Positions 18,501 through 27,233 of a stretch of DNA of 64,000 nucleotides are shown here, piece after piece. The DNA lies in the NCBI RefSeq assembly GCF_003610555.1, contig NZ_RAPQ01000008.1, positions 1,728,490 through 1,792,489 of the forward strand. The letters run 5' to 3'. The position numbers were made by a program, and so were the translations under genes. The DNA is from Marinifilum flexuosum (GTDB taxonomy: Bacteria > Bacteroidota > Bacteroidia > Bacteroidales > Marinifilaceae). Numbering within the stretch: position 1 is the first letter of the stretch; each line of letters opens with the position of its first letter. The notes below the pieces were generated by a model that worked only from the letters and a program-made list of their open reading frames with translations, did no database searches and had not been told where the DNA came from.

Positions 18501-19632
18501 GAAGCGGGAAGAAGAGAAAGTGAGTATACAGGTTTGCGACAATGGTCAGGGAATTCCTGAAAGCGATTTGAAACGAATTTTTGACCGCTTCTACCAGGTA
18601 GAAAGCAACCTGAATCGCTCAAGAGGAGGTTCCGGAATTGGTCTGGCATTATCAAAGAGGATCGTGGAATTGCACCAGGGAGTGCTTGCGGTAAGAAGTA
18701 CCAGAAATGTGGAAACTGTATTTACCATAGAACTGCTGTTAGGGAAAGAGCAGTATGAAGAAAACCAGGTTGAAGTGATATCAGAAAGGCAAGAGCATAT
18801 GGGAGAATTTGTGCAGCCTGCTGTAGATGTGCCTGCACCCAAAAGACAGGTGAAGAAAGAGAAGGGAGAAAGAGATGTCATTTTAATTGTAGAAGATCAG
18901 GAAGATATCAACAATTATATTGCGGATATGTTGGGAGAAGACTATGATGTCATTCAAAAATTTGATGGAATAGAGGGATATGCCAATGCCATGCAGAGCA
19001 TGCCTGATATCATTATTTCGGATGTGATGATGCCGGGAATGGATGGATTTGAGCTGTGTGAGAAGATTAAAAAAGAGGAAAGAACGGCTCATATTCCAAT
19101 AATCCTGCTGACGGCAAAAACAGCCGATCAGTTTAAAATAAAAGGATTGACAACAGGTGCCGATGCATATCTGACGAAACCTTTCAATCCTGAAGAGTTA
19201 AAGACAAGAGTCTATTCCTTGCTGAAAAACAGGAAGATGTTGAAAGAATCTTTCAGCAAGAAAGTGAAATTGGAACCTACTGACATAGAAATCTCATCCT
19301 ATGAGGAAGACTTCTTAAACAAAGCCGTACAAATTGTAGAAAAACAAATGCACGAAGCCGATTTTAATACAGAAGTACTGGCCTCTTCTCTAAACATGAG
19401 CAGCTCAACCCTGTATCGAAAATTAAAACAACTTACAGGGATGTCAACCAGTATTTTTATTAGAACGATTCGTTTAAAAAGAGCAGCTCAATTGTTGGCA
19501 GATCCACAAAAAACGATTGCAGAAATTTCGGTGCAGGTTGGTATTTCTGACTTGAAATATTTCCGCAAATGTTTTCGGGAATTATTTGGTAGTTCGCCAT
19601 CTGACTATAGGCAAAGTATTGAAAAACAATAG
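15559..19632 (+). CDS. hybrid two-component system regulator (HTCS) of the polysaccharide locus
   Basis: One chain of 1357 residues spans the inner membrane. Signal peptide about 1-18; two seven-bladed propeller sensor domains built of WIGT/DG-type repeats (about 20-690); a Y_Y_Y domain (about 700-770); one membrane helix (about 790-812); a histidine kinase with the phospho-acceptor His in NISHEFRTPL (about 848) and ATP-binding boxes DNGQGIPES (about 994) and GGSGIGLAL (about 1022). Then come a receiver with Asp in IISDVMMPG (about 1153) and a C-terminal AraC-type DNA-binding domain (about 1250-1357). HTCS proteins bind oligosaccharides in the periplasm and activate the adjacent susC operon. 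The position directly upstream of susC fits that role. Confidence 0.96.
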   Translation: MRAFLFLLLLLIAEQLRCENEVVRYLTVEDGLTQNEITGIVHDSKGFMWFATRGGLNRYDGYEIVQFKPRVGDPNSISNPSIECLYEDSKGRFWIGTKSGGVDMYDPSSGKFRHFRNDSLSKPQIGDNRIVSIFEQSNGNIWFGGWTGGISIWNSQTDSIQYHFENHKISAIKSDDAGNIWIGTNRGVYQYEIEEERFEKLKMGAHNRSDINDLVIDSKRNVLWITAWDKGLIRHDLNSGKTKGYLPGGDSELKKRFNRNSYSILLDSKGMVHMGTWGGGLFCFDPDSEQFSKQVLKPQMLGELNTDYDIVLKIIEDKTGTIWVGTDGGGVCRLSEQPPFQGISVYNERRTGIENYHMLSLLEDKSGKLWLGTKGGGLYLSNDRNNFIEIKPNDPKNVGPDYKVIKCMWETADGKMWIGSNFGLHEIISRNGNYYLSNYAETANLQIRKILSIHEKDGLLMLGTQQQGLWVGEKLNTNGENWKQYSTGVNSILQNERISFIRTDSKKRTWIGTYKGVYFFDEKPGNFSELKLAENNQLSSDIILCWCQLDEKTYLLGTPSGLNLLAEGNSGEFQVEHFYQKEGLPDDYIHAIVSDEKRHLWISTNSGISRFNPDSKSFSNYDVSDGLQGRSFSEDCAFKNSRGEIFFGGASGINYFHPENIKDNTVLPNPAIISLEMHNKRVMAGEELHGRNILEKNISYTEELELTHREGEFSLTFAALAYDAPERNKYAYRLLNYDKRWNYSGSNRTVTYNQLRAGKYVFEVKASNNHNVWNEKPVRLHIKVIPAPWKSWWAIVIYILIALGLVALIRWVAVRQSRMAHRLEMESMKLDQVNELNEMKLRFFTNISHEFRTPLTLILAPVQELLKGEDLPSLGRKKLKVIEQNSKKLLGLVGQLLDFRKAETGKMKILVRKLDLIKFLNQEIKAFRSLAESKNVELSFEHEVSQLTLWFDPEKIGIVLNNLLSNAFKYVSEEGHIAVKVKREEEKVSIQVCDNGQGIPESDLKRIFDRFYQVESNLNRSRGGSGIGLALSKRIVELHQGVLAVRSTRNVETVFTIELLLGKEQYEENQVEVISERQEHMGEFVQPAVDVPAPKRQVKKEKGERDVILIVEDQEDINNYIADMLGEDYDVIQKFDGIEGYANAMQSMPDIIISDVMMPGMDGFELCEKIKKEERTAHIPIILLTAKTADQFKIKGLTTGADAYLTKPFNPEELKTRVYSLLKNRKMLKESFSKKVKLEPTDIEISSYEEDFLNKAVQIVEKQMHEADFNTEVLASSLNMSSSTLYRKLKQLTGMSTSIFIRTIRLKRAAQLLADPQKTIAEISVQVGISDLKYFRKCFRELFGSSPSDYRQSIEKQ

Positions 19633-19681
19633 ATAAGTATGATTGAGTGAAGGTTTAGCCCTTCGCACTTGCAATAAATAA

Positions 19682-19747
19682 CCCCTTTAAAATAGATTGA
19701 TTTCCCCCTTGTTGATGAAGTATTAGATTCTAAAAAGGGGCGTTTTT
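19682..19747 (+). terminator. terminator after the HTCS gene
   Basis: CCCCTTT (19682-19688) pairs with AAAGGGG (19734-19740); inner TAGA/TCTA bases can also pair, and CGTTTTTC follows. It separates the regulator from the susC transcript. Confidence 0.6.
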
Positions 19748-19783
19748 CAGAGATCTTGCAAGTAGAAATTATTTGTAAGGAAA

Positions 19784-19909
19784 ATGAATAAATCAAACTC
19801 TTTTACAGGTCAGAAAAGTGAATCGAGAAAGCTTAAGGTGCTTAATATTATTGCGTACATCTTTTTGATCGCAATTCTGGCTGTAATCTTTATTGCAATT
19901 TTAATCTAA
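19784..19909 (+). CDS. 41-residue single-pass membrane miniprotein
   Basis: A complete small reading frame, ATG to TAA, preceded by GTAAGGAAA as a possible ribosome site. The first 18 residues are polar and basic (KSESRKLK). Residues about 20-41 are one continuous hydrophobic helix ending in ILI. It ends 9 bases before the SusC start, so it could be co-transcribed and translationally coupled with it. I know no family for it. Its fixed place between the regulator terminator and susC argues that it is real. Confidence 0.55.
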   Translation: MNKSNSFTGQKSESRKLKVLNIIAYIFLIAILAVIFIAILI

Positions 19910-19918
19910 TTACTAGTT

Positions 19919-22900
19919 ATGAAAAAAACTATGCGAAAACTAAGTCTTCTGGTTGTAGTATTGTGTGCTTTTGTCTCTATGGTACATGCACAAACACTTA
20001 CTGTGTCCGGGAAGGTTTCAGATCAATCCGGAGTAGGTTTGCCCGGAGTAAATGTCGTCATTAAAGGATTTACAAGTGGAACGGTTACCGATTTTGATGG
20101 CAATTATACCATTGAAGCGGAGAAAGGAAATGTTTTACTATTCAGTTTTATTGGATACAAAAGCAAGGAAGTAGTGTGTTCGACCGAATCAAAAATCGAT
20201 GTTGTTCTCGAGGAAGAGACGATCGGTGTTGATGAGGTCGTTGTTGTGGGTTATGGAACCCAGAAAAAAGCGAATTTAACGGGTGCTGTTTCTTCAATGC
20301 GAATTGATGATGCGGTGAACCAACCTGTGACCAATACCACCCAGTTGTTGCAAGGAAAAATGACTGGTGTTCATTTAACTCAAGGTGGTGGACAACCTGG
20401 TAAGGATGCTGCAACCATTCACATTCGTGGTATTGCTACCAACGGAGAATCAGGACCATTGGTGTTGGTTGATGGAGTGGAAAGAAGCCTTGGAGATGTA
20501 GCTCCATCTGATATTGAAAGTATTTCTGTACTAAAGGATGCTGCTTCGGCGGCTATTTATGGTAGCCGTGCGGCAAATGGTGTAATTCTGATTACTACAA
20601 AAACGGGTGAAGTCGGTAAATTAAAGGTAAAATACAATGCCTACTACGGATGGCAGGAAGCTAGTGTACTTCCAAAGATCATGGATGCGGCAACCTATGC
20701 AGAATTGATTAATGAAGCTACGGGAGAGGTAAGATATTCAGAGGAAGAGATTGCGAAAATCAAAGATGGATCGGATCCAGATCGTTATTCTCAAACCAAC
20801 TGGGCAAAAGAGATTTTTAGAACGAGTCCGGTAACCAACCATTACCTGTCTTTTTCGGGAGGATCTGAAAAAACTTCCTATGTGTTCTCAATGAACTATA
20901 TGGATCAGGAAGGGATCATGCTTGGCTCAAGTGCCAAACGATACAATATGAGAGCTAAAATTGACTCTCAAATTAAGAAGTGGTTGAAAATTGGTATTAA
21001 CATCGATGGCAGTGTGAAAAATATCAAGTCTCCGCTTGATGATCTATCAGGAGATGGAGGTATCATGAGAAGAATTTATTTTGATACACCTGTTGCTCCG
21101 GTAAAATATTCAAATGGCGATTGGGCAGTACAAGATGGTAGTGAGGCTTTCTTTATTAAAAACGTAGTTTTCCGTTCTCAATTGGGGAAACATGAAGATG
21201 ATCAGTACCGTTTGAATGCTAAGTTTTATGCGAATTTGAATTTGTTAAAAGGATTGGAGTTCAGAACCAATGTAGCTTATAGTTATTATAACGCTTTGGG
21301 AACTAAATTTTCTCCAACATTTTCTTTGAATGATTTGGAAGGAAATTCTGTTGTTTCCAATGACATTAATACCCTAAAAGATAATACTTCAACCTGGCAC
21401 AGACTTTTGAATGAGAACATTTTAAAATACAATGTGGATTTTGATAAGCACTCCATTAATGCCTTATTAGGTCACTCTATTGAGACTTATCGCAAAGATG
21501 TCATGAACAGTCAGATTAGTGGATTTCCAAATAATGAAATTCATGAGTTAAATGCAGGTTCTATTGATCCAACAGTATCTGGTTCTGCACAGGAGTTGAA
21601 GTTACAATCTTTCTTCGGACGTGTAAACTATGCATACGATAGCAAATATCTGTTTGAAGCCAACCTTCGTATCGATAGTTCTTCAAGATTTGCTAAAGGA
21701 AACAGAACAGGTTACTTCCCATCATTCTCAGTGGGCTGGAGAGTTTCTGAAGAATCATTCCTTGCGGATGCTGAATTCCTGTCGAATTTAAAAGTGAGAG
21801 CCAGCTGGGGAAAACTGGGAAATCAAAACATTGGTAACTCATTCTATCCTTATGAGCAAACTTACAACCTGGGTCAGGATTATATTTTTACCGATGGAGC
21901 AAGTTTGGTTGGTGGTGCAGCCATTACAGGTTTAGCTAATAAAAATCTGAAATGGGAGAGTACAGAGACCTATGACCTTGGTGTTGATTTCGGTATTGGA
22001 AACAACTTCAGTATGTCTTTTGATTATTTCCATAAGAGAACCAATGATTTGCTGTTGAAGTTGCCTCAGCCTCTAAGTCTAGGTAGTGCGGCTCCTTATC
22101 AGAATGCCGGTGAAGCTGTAAACAAAGGTTGGGAAGTTTCTGGTGAATATCATGGTAAAACAGGTGATTTATCTTATTCGGTAGGATTTAACTTGTCGAG
22201 AATCCAAAATGAATGGACTGATTTGAAAGGAACTGAATTCTATCCAACCAACAGAATTCACAGAGAAGGAGAAGCCATGTTCTCTTACTACGGATGGCAG
22301 GCAACCGGAATCTTCCAAACGGATGAAGAGGTAGCCAATGCTGCAACACCTTCCAATAATGCTGCTCCTGGAGATATTATCTACAAAGATGTTAGCGGAC
22401 CTGATGGCGTACCTGATGGAAAGATTGATGACAATGACCGTGTAATTATTGGGAACCCGATTCCTGAATTTACCTACGGACTGAATGGTAGTTTAAACTA
22501 TAAGGGAATTGATTTCGCCTTTTTGTTCCAGGGTGTGAAAAATGTGGATCGTTACGTAAGTGGAACAGGAAACCATGCCGGAAACGGTGATAGAGCCAAC
22601 TGGACTCCTGATTGGGTAAATCGTTGGACAGCTGAAAATCCAAGTAGCAAATACCCACGTCTGGGTCACAACCGAGACAATGACAAACAATCATCTTACT
22701 GGGTGCAGGATGCTTCTTACCTAAGATTGAAGAACCTGGAAATTGGTTACACTTTCCCACAAGCCTTAAGCAAGAAAGCTGGAATCGAGAGATTAAGAAT
22801 TTATATGAGTGGTCAGAACCTATTGACTTTTACCGATTACAAGAACTGGGATCCTGAGAAGGCTATTGGTAACATTAGAAGTGAATCTTACCCATTGGCT

Positions 22901-22936
22901 AAAACCTATACTTTGGGTGTTAATTTAACTTTTTAA
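19919..22936 (+). CDS. susC: SusC-type TonB-dependent outer-membrane transporter
   Basis: An outer-membrane beta-barrel of 1005 residues that imports oligosaccharides with energy from TonB. A signal peptide (about 1-24, ending VHAQ) is followed by a carboxypeptidase-D-like domain (about 27-105, VSGKVSDQSGVGLPGVNVVIKG). Then come the TonB-box/linker region DEVVVVGYGTQKK, the plug (with DVAPSDIESISVLKDAASAAIYGSRAA split over about 190-220), and the barrel ending in a terminal Phe (VNLTF). Full length for the family. It precedes susD by about 100 bases and should form the SusCD pair with it. Substrate specificity cannot be read directly; the neighbouring enzymes suggest a sulfated beta-glycan. 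Confidence 0.97.
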   Translation: MKKTMRKLSLLVVVLCAFVSMVHAQTLTVSGKVSDQSGVGLPGVNVVIKGFTSGTVTDFDGNYTIEAEKGNVLLFSFIGYKSKEVVCSTESKIDVVLEEETIGVDEVVVVGYGTQKKANLTGAVSSMRIDDAVNQPVTNTTQLLQGKMTGVHLTQGGGQPGKDAATIHIRGIATNGESGPLVLVDGVERSLGDVAPSDIESISVLKDAASAAIYGSRAANGVILITTKTGEVGKLKVKYNAYYGWQEASVLPKIMDAATYAELINEATGEVRYSEEEIAKIKDGSDPDRYSQTNWAKEIFRTSPVTNHYLSFSGGSEKTSYVFSMNYMDQEGIMLGSSAKRYNMRAKIDSQIKKWLKIGINIDGSVKNIKSPLDDLSGDGGIMRRIYFDTPVAPVKYSNGDWAVQDGSEAFFIKNVVFRSQLGKHEDDQYRLNAKFYANLNLLKGLEFRTNVAYSYYNALGTKFSPTFSLNDLEGNSVVSNDINTLKDNTSTWHRLLNENILKYNVDFDKHSINALLGHSIETYRKDVMNSQISGFPNNEIHELNAGSIDPTVSGSAQELKLQSFFGRVNYAYDSKYLFEANLRIDSSSRFAKGNRTGYFPSFSVGWRVSEESFLADAEFLSNLKVRASWGKLGNQNIGNSFYPYEQTYNLGQDYIFTDGASLVGGAAITGLANKNLKWESTETYDLGVDFGIGNNFSMSFDYFHKRTNDLLLKLPQPLSLGSAAPYQNAGEAVNKGWEVSGEYHGKTGDLSYSVGFNLSRIQNEWTDLKGTEFYPTNRIHREGEAMFSYYGWQATGIFQTDEEVANAATPSNNAAPGDIIYKDVSGPDGVPDGKIDDNDRVIIGNPIPEFTYGLNGSLNYKGIDFAFLFQGVKNVDRYVSGTGNHAGNGDRANWTPDWVNRWTAENPSSKYPRLGHNRDNDKQSSYWVQDASYLRLKNLEIGYTFPQALSKKAGIERLRIYMSGQNLLTFTDYKNWDPEKAIGNIRSESYPLAKTYTLGVNLTF

Positions 22937-22959
22937 TTGAATTAAGGAATGTTGATTTT

Positions 22960-22998
22960 ATGAGTGTGTAACTCATAGGATTCCTCCTTATAAAGGAG
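22960..22998 (+). promoter_or_regulatory. two stem-loops in the susC-susD gap
   Basis: ATGAGT/ACTCAT (22960-22976) is followed by CTCCTT/AAGGAG (22984-22998). The second sequesters an AAGGAG purine tract upstream of susD. Hairpins here could set the SusC:SusD ratio by mRNA processing or translation control; that is inference. Confidence 0.5.
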
Positions 22999-23038
22999 AT
23001 AAACAGAAGAAAAAACCTTAATGATAAATTATAGACAG

Positions 23039-24550
23039 ATGAAAATTAAGATATTATATTTATTCATGATACTTGGGATTGTGAGTGCGTGTTCCGATGA
23101 TTTTATGGATACCTCCAACCCGAATCAAATTAGTGATGGCTCATTTTGGAGCAGTAAGAGTGATGCGGAATATGCACTAGCCGGTTGCTATGATGTATTA
23201 CAGAGCAAGCCAATGTATGGTGGTGGCGTTTATAATTCAGGTATTAGAGATCATGATTGTTTGAGTGATAATTCCTATAACGTATGGGAATGGATGGGAC
23301 TGGAACCTATTGCTGATGGAACTACAGATCCTACTCATTGGTTTTTACAGGGATTTTGGGAAAGTGCCTACAAGGGAATTGCCCGCTGTAACAATGTAAT
23401 TGCCAATGTACCTACTATTGAAAGCATGAGCGAGGATGAGATCAACACCATCCTGGGTGAAGCGAAATTCTTAAGAGCATTGTTTTATTTTAACCTTGCA
23501 AATGGATTTGGAGAAGTTCCCTTGATTCTGGAACCTCAAACCGTTGAGACTGCATCAATCGCAAAAAGTACAGTTCGTGAGATTTACGATGCAATGATTG
23601 TAGATCTGACTTTTGCAGCCGATAAGCTGGGAACAGCAGATTTTGGTCACGCCGATCAGGGTGCAGCATTAAGCTTGTTAGCCAAAGTATATCTATATGA
23701 TGGAAAATTTACCGAGGCAGCAGCTACTGCTAAACAGGTTATGGATTTGGGAACTTATACTTTGTTTTCTGATTACAATACTTTATTTACACCAACCAAT
23801 GAAGTGAATTCTGAGGTGGTTTTCTCAGTAAGATTTGAGAGTGGTTTGGCTGATAATAATGGGGAAGCATTTTCCGGAACTTGGGCAAAAGTACCTCAGA
23901 CACATCACCAGCCAATGCCGAATTTTGTTAATGATTTTTATTGCATTGATGGATTACCTATTGATCAGTCTCCATTGTACAATGCCAATGATAAAAAATT
24001 GAATCGTGATCCTCGTCTGGATGTATCCGTAATATTCCCTGGAGAGGTTTGGATTGAAGGAGGTAGCCCATTGGCGAAAAAGAAAGTGAAGACTGGTTAT
24101 GCCATGCACAAGTACATTCGCAATACCACCGAATATTTGTCTGATGGACCTCAGGATTTCTACGTGATAAGATATGCCGATGTATTGTTAATGCGTGCTG
24201 AAGCTTTAATTGAAAGTAATCAAATCAGTCAGGATATATATGATTTAATCAATGAAGTGAGAGAAAGAGTGAATATGCCACGAATCGAGGATGTTGAGGG
24301 AGCAGGTTTAAGCCAGGCAGAATTGAGAAACATCCTTCGTCATGAGCGTCGCGTGGAATTTGGATTGGAAGGAACCCGTTACTACGACTTAAAAAGATGG
24401 GGAACCCTTGAGGAAGCTACTGTTCGTGCAAATGCTGACAATATTGTGAACCATTTTATGGCATTTGAAGGGGATAAAACACTTTATTGGCCTCTTCCTC
24501 AGGTAGAAGTTGATAACAATAAGCTTCTTGATCAAAATCCAAACTGGTAA
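23039..24550 (+). CDS. susD: SusD-type surface glycan-binding lipoprotein
   Basis: An outer-membrane lipoprotein of 503 residues that forms a lid on SusC and binds glycan. Lipobox VSAC with Cys18, using the ATG at 23039; an upstream ATG at 23021 would add six residues and weaken the signal peptide. Family features are DDFMDTSNPNQISDGSFW, YADVLLMRAEAL in the C-terminal half, RHERRVEFGLEGTRYYDLKRWG, and the ending LLDQNPNW. The TPR-like helices lie in the N-terminal part (LGEAKFLRALFYFNL). Full length. Confidence 0.96.
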   Translation: MKIKILYLFMILGIVSACSDDFMDTSNPNQISDGSFWSSKSDAEYALAGCYDVLQSKPMYGGGVYNSGIRDHDCLSDNSYNVWEWMGLEPIADGTTDPTHWFLQGFWESAYKGIARCNNVIANVPTIESMSEDEINTILGEAKFLRALFYFNLANGFGEVPLILEPQTVETASIAKSTVREIYDAMIVDLTFAADKLGTADFGHADQGAALSLLAKVYLYDGKFTEAAATAKQVMDLGTYTLFSDYNTLFTPTNEVNSEVVFSVRFESGLADNNGEAFSGTWAKVPQTHHQPMPNFVNDFYCIDGLPIDQSPLYNANDKKLNRDPRLDVSVIFPGEVWIEGGSPLAKKKVKTGYAMHKYIRNTTEYLSDGPQDFYVIRYADVLLMRAEALIESNQISQDIYDLINEVRERVNMPRIEDVEGAGLSQAELRNILRHERRVEFGLEGTRYYDLKRWGTLEEATVRANADNIVNHFMAFEGDKTLYWPLPQVEVDNNKLLDQNPNW

Positions 24551-24599
24551 ATCAACTAAGGATTTATTTGAGATAATTAGAAATAGAAGAACTTTTTGA

Positions 24600-24633
24600 C
24601 TTGCTGTCCAATCTGAAAAGTCGGGGCAGCAAG
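24600..24633 (+). promoter_or_regulatory. stem-loop between susD and the GH128 gene
   Basis: CTTGCTG (24600-24606) pairs with CAGCAAG (24627-24633); no T-run follows. It may be a processing or attenuation hairpin that lowers expression of the downstream enzymes relative to SusCD. Confidence 0.5.
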
Positions 24634-24715
24634 CTTAAGGTGAAGTACATCCTTTTGCAGATAGCTTTGTGTTAAGACAAAGGGTTCTTTCTTAATTATT
24701 TAAAAAGAAAATCAT

Positions 24716-26089
24716 ATGCAAATTCAAAATATTCAGCAAAAAGTAAATGTCTTTTTGTGCCTGATTTTTATGGCAGGATTTTTTATGGCCTGCGATAGTA
24801 GTTCAGTAGAAGAAGAAATAATCCCTGAAGAGGAAACTCCCGTAGAAGAAACACCTCCAGCTCCGGAAAACAAAAAAGGGACGTGTATGTCCTACAAAAA
24901 TGCAACCTGGTCAACCCGGGTGTCACGATTAAAAGCGCATTGGCATTACTCATGGGGAAAAGATTTGAAACCCAATGAACCAGCGAATGTAGAATATGTG
25001 CCAATGTTTTGGGGCAAGAAAGTGGAAGATGAAACGATTGCCTATCTAAAGCAATTGAAAGAAGAGGGGAAAATAAAGCACATTCTTGGTTTTAACGAAC
25101 CCGATGGCGAGGAGCAGGCTAATATGACTGTTGATGAAGCAATCGCCCTGTGGCCTAAACTGGAAGAAATTGGATTACCATTGGGAAGCCCGGCAACCGT
25201 TGGAAGTCCGGCTGGTAATGCATGGTTGAATGATTTTATGGCGAAAGCAGAGGCGCAGGGTCTTAGAGTCGATTTTGTTTGTATGCACAGTTACGGCGGA
25301 TTGAATGTAGATGCCTTTATGGACAAGGTAAAAGAAGCACACGAATTGTATGGCAAGCCAATCTGGATCACAGAATTTGCTGTGGGAGATTGGAATGCAA
25401 CAACGCCTGCCGAAAACAAGTACTCTGCTGATCAGGTTTTAAATTTTATGAAAGCAGTTCTTCCTAAACTTGATGAGCTGGACTATGTACACCGATATGC
25501 ATGGTACAATGCCAAAACAACTGATGCGCCATTAGCTTCATCTGTCCTGTTCGATGAAAATGATGAGTTAACTCCACTGGGAGAATACTATGCGAACTTT
25601 GATCCTAATACAGAGATTGGTCCGGGGGAAGATCCGGTTTCGGAAGAAGACCCAAATAACCTGATTACCAACGGAACCTTTGAAACAGGAGAATTTACTC
25701 CATGGCAAGGTTTTAAATCTGGAGTTGTAGGAGAAGCCACTACAGAAATGTATGAAGGTGTCTATTGTGGAAGAATACAAAATAACGATGGTTCCATGTT
25801 CCAGGTTATCACTCTGGAAGCAGGTAAAACTTATGAAATCAGCTTTTTTACCAAATGGTCAGAGGATACGGAACACACATTTGCCTTAAAATTAAAAGAT
25901 GAGGCAGGTGAGAAAGCCATCTTGCACAGCCTTGATATTTCAAAAAGCATAGAGTGGACGGAAAATAAAACTGAATTTACTTGTCCTGATGATGTTAGCA
26001 AGGTGAAATTCCTTCTTTACAAAGGAAAAACAGACCCTGCAATGCCACCAATTTACCTTGACAATATTTTGGTGAAGGAGAAAATATAA
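24716..26089 (+). CDS. GH128-like endo-beta-1,3-glucanase lipoprotein with C-terminal carbohydrate-binding module
   Basis: A 457-residue lipoprotein (lipobox FMAC, Cys26) with a Glu/Pro-rich linker (31-52). The catalytic domain (about 54-295) is of the glycosyl-hydrolase catalytic-core/GH128 type: the acid/base is Glu128 in LGFNEPD and the nucleophile Glu220 in WITEFAVGDW. Characterised members cut beta-1,3-glucan. After an acidic linker, residues about 317-457 form a beta-sandwich like CBM4_9/CBM16 (NLITNGTFETGEFTPWQGF). The lipid anchor and binding module suggest cell-surface cleavage before SusCD import. A different beta-1,3-linked substrate is possible given the sulfatase-rich context. 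Confidence 0.82.
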   Translation: MQIQNIQQKVNVFLCLIFMAGFFMACDSSSVEEEIIPEEETPVEETPPAPENKKGTCMSYKNATWSTRVSRLKAHWHYSWGKDLKPNEPANVEYVPMFWGKKVEDETIAYLKQLKEEGKIKHILGFNEPDGEEQANMTVDEAIALWPKLEEIGLPLGSPATVGSPAGNAWLNDFMAKAEAQGLRVDFVCMHSYGGLNVDAFMDKVKEAHELYGKPIWITEFAVGDWNATTPAENKYSADQVLNFMKAVLPKLDELDYVHRYAWYNAKTTDAPLASSVLFDENDELTPLGEYYANFDPNTEIGPGEDPVSEEDPNNLITNGTFETGEFTPWQGFKSGVVGEATTEMYEGVYCGRIQNNDGSMFQVITLEAGKTYEISFFTKWSEDTEHTFALKLKDEAGEKAILHSLDISKSIEWTENKTEFTCPDDVSKVKFLLYKGKTDPAMPPIYLDNILVKEKI

Positions 26090-26105
26090 AGTAGATGAAT
26101 TACAT

Positions 26106-26149
26106 GAAAAGAATCTGTTAATGGGGCTATTGACAGATTCTTTTCAAAG
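26106..26149 (+). terminator. hairpin/terminator between GH128 and GH43 genes
   Basis: A 13-bp perfect stem GAAAAGAATCTGT/ACAGATTCTTTTC (26106-26118 with 26133-26145). The U-rich part lies inside the 3' arm, so termination may be partial. Confidence 0.65.
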
Positions 26150-26158
26150 AACAACGAT

Positions 26159-27172
26159 ATGATGAAGAGTACAAAAATAGCTTTGATTTTGGGAATGATA
26201 ATGGCATTGTTCTCATGTGCAGAAAAAGAGAATACCAATATTTATCCAGGAGAAGTTTGGAAGGATATCCAGGGGAATCCAATTAATGCACATGGAGGTG
26301 GCATATTGTTTCATGAGGGAACCTACTACTGGTATGGTGAAATGAAACAAGGTAAAACCTGGAGAGTTCCCTATTTAAAGTGGGAATGCTATAGATGTGA
26401 TGCGGGAGGAGTGAATTGCTATTCTTCAAAAGATTTGGTGAACTGGAAACATGAAGGAGTGGCCTTGCCATCTGTAAAGGTCGATTCAACTCATGACTTA
26501 CACACTTCAAAGGTGATTGAACGTCCGAAGGTAATCTACAATAGAAATACTGGAAAGTTCGTCATGTGGATGCACATTGATTCCGAAGATTACCAATATG
26601 CAAGGGCAGGAGTAGCCATTAGCGATCATCCGCAAGGGCCATTCACTTACCTGCAGAGTATGCGTCCTAATGGTGCCATGAGCCGTGATATGACTCTTTT
26701 TGTTGATGATGATGGAAAGGCGTATCACTTTTACTCTTCGGAAAAAAATAAGACCATGCATGTTAGCTTGTTAAATGATGACTTTACAGCTCCATCGGGT
26801 AAGTACAAAAGAATTTTGGAGAAGGAGTCACGAGAAGCTCCAGCTGTGTGGAAACACCAGGGTAAATATTACATGGTTTCATCAGGATGTACAGGTTGGT
26901 CGCCAAACCCGGCTCAAATTTCGATTTGCGATTCCATAATGGGAGATTGGAAAACAGTATATGATCCTTGTGTTGGAGCTGATGCCAATAAAACATTTTT
27001 CTCTCAGAGTACCTATGTAGTTCCAAATCCATACAGAAAAGGGGAATACATATACATGGGAGACCGTTGGAATAAAACCAATTTGGAAGATTCGAGATAT
27101 GTATGGCTGCCCTTAAGTTTTGAGAATGGTAAAGCCAAAATTGAGTGGCACAAAGAGTGGAGTGTGAAATAG
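26159..27172 (+). CDS. GH43-family lipoprotein, exo-beta-1,3-galactanase/subfamily 24 or 34-like
   Basis: A lipoprotein of 337 residues (lipobox LFSC, Cys20) with a five-bladed propeller. Its start, NAHGGGILFHEGTYYWYGE, is typical of GH43 subfamilies 24/34, where the usual catalytic-base Asp is missing from the first blade. Other visible residues are Glu121 in ERPKVIYN, Asp167 in SRDMTL, and Glu216 in SREAPAVWK, the probable general acid. Subfamily 24 members are exo-beta-1,3-galactanases, which would suit a galactan-degrading locus together with the GH2 galactosidase. Subfamily 34 (beta-galactosidase or arabinofuranosidase-type) cannot be excluded by eye. Confidence 0.78.
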   Translation: MMKSTKIALILGMIMALFSCAEKENTNIYPGEVWKDIQGNPINAHGGGILFHEGTYYWYGEMKQGKTWRVPYLKWECYRCDAGGVNCYSSKDLVNWKHEGVALPSVKVDSTHDLHTSKVIERPKVIYNRNTGKFVMWMHIDSEDYQYARAGVAISDHPQGPFTYLQSMRPNGAMSRDMTLFVDDDGKAYHFYSSEKNKTMHVSLLNDDFTAPSGKYKRILEKESREAPAVWKHQGKYYMVSSGCTGWSPNPAQISICDSIMGDWKTVYDPCVGADANKTFFSQSTYVVPNPYRKGEYIYMGDRWNKTNLEDSRYVWLPLSFENGKAKIEWHKEWSVK

Positions 27173-27233
27173 TTGGATTCCTCTGTACAGGAGTCACAAA
27201 AGAATTAAAAGAACGAATTAATCAGACTAAATA

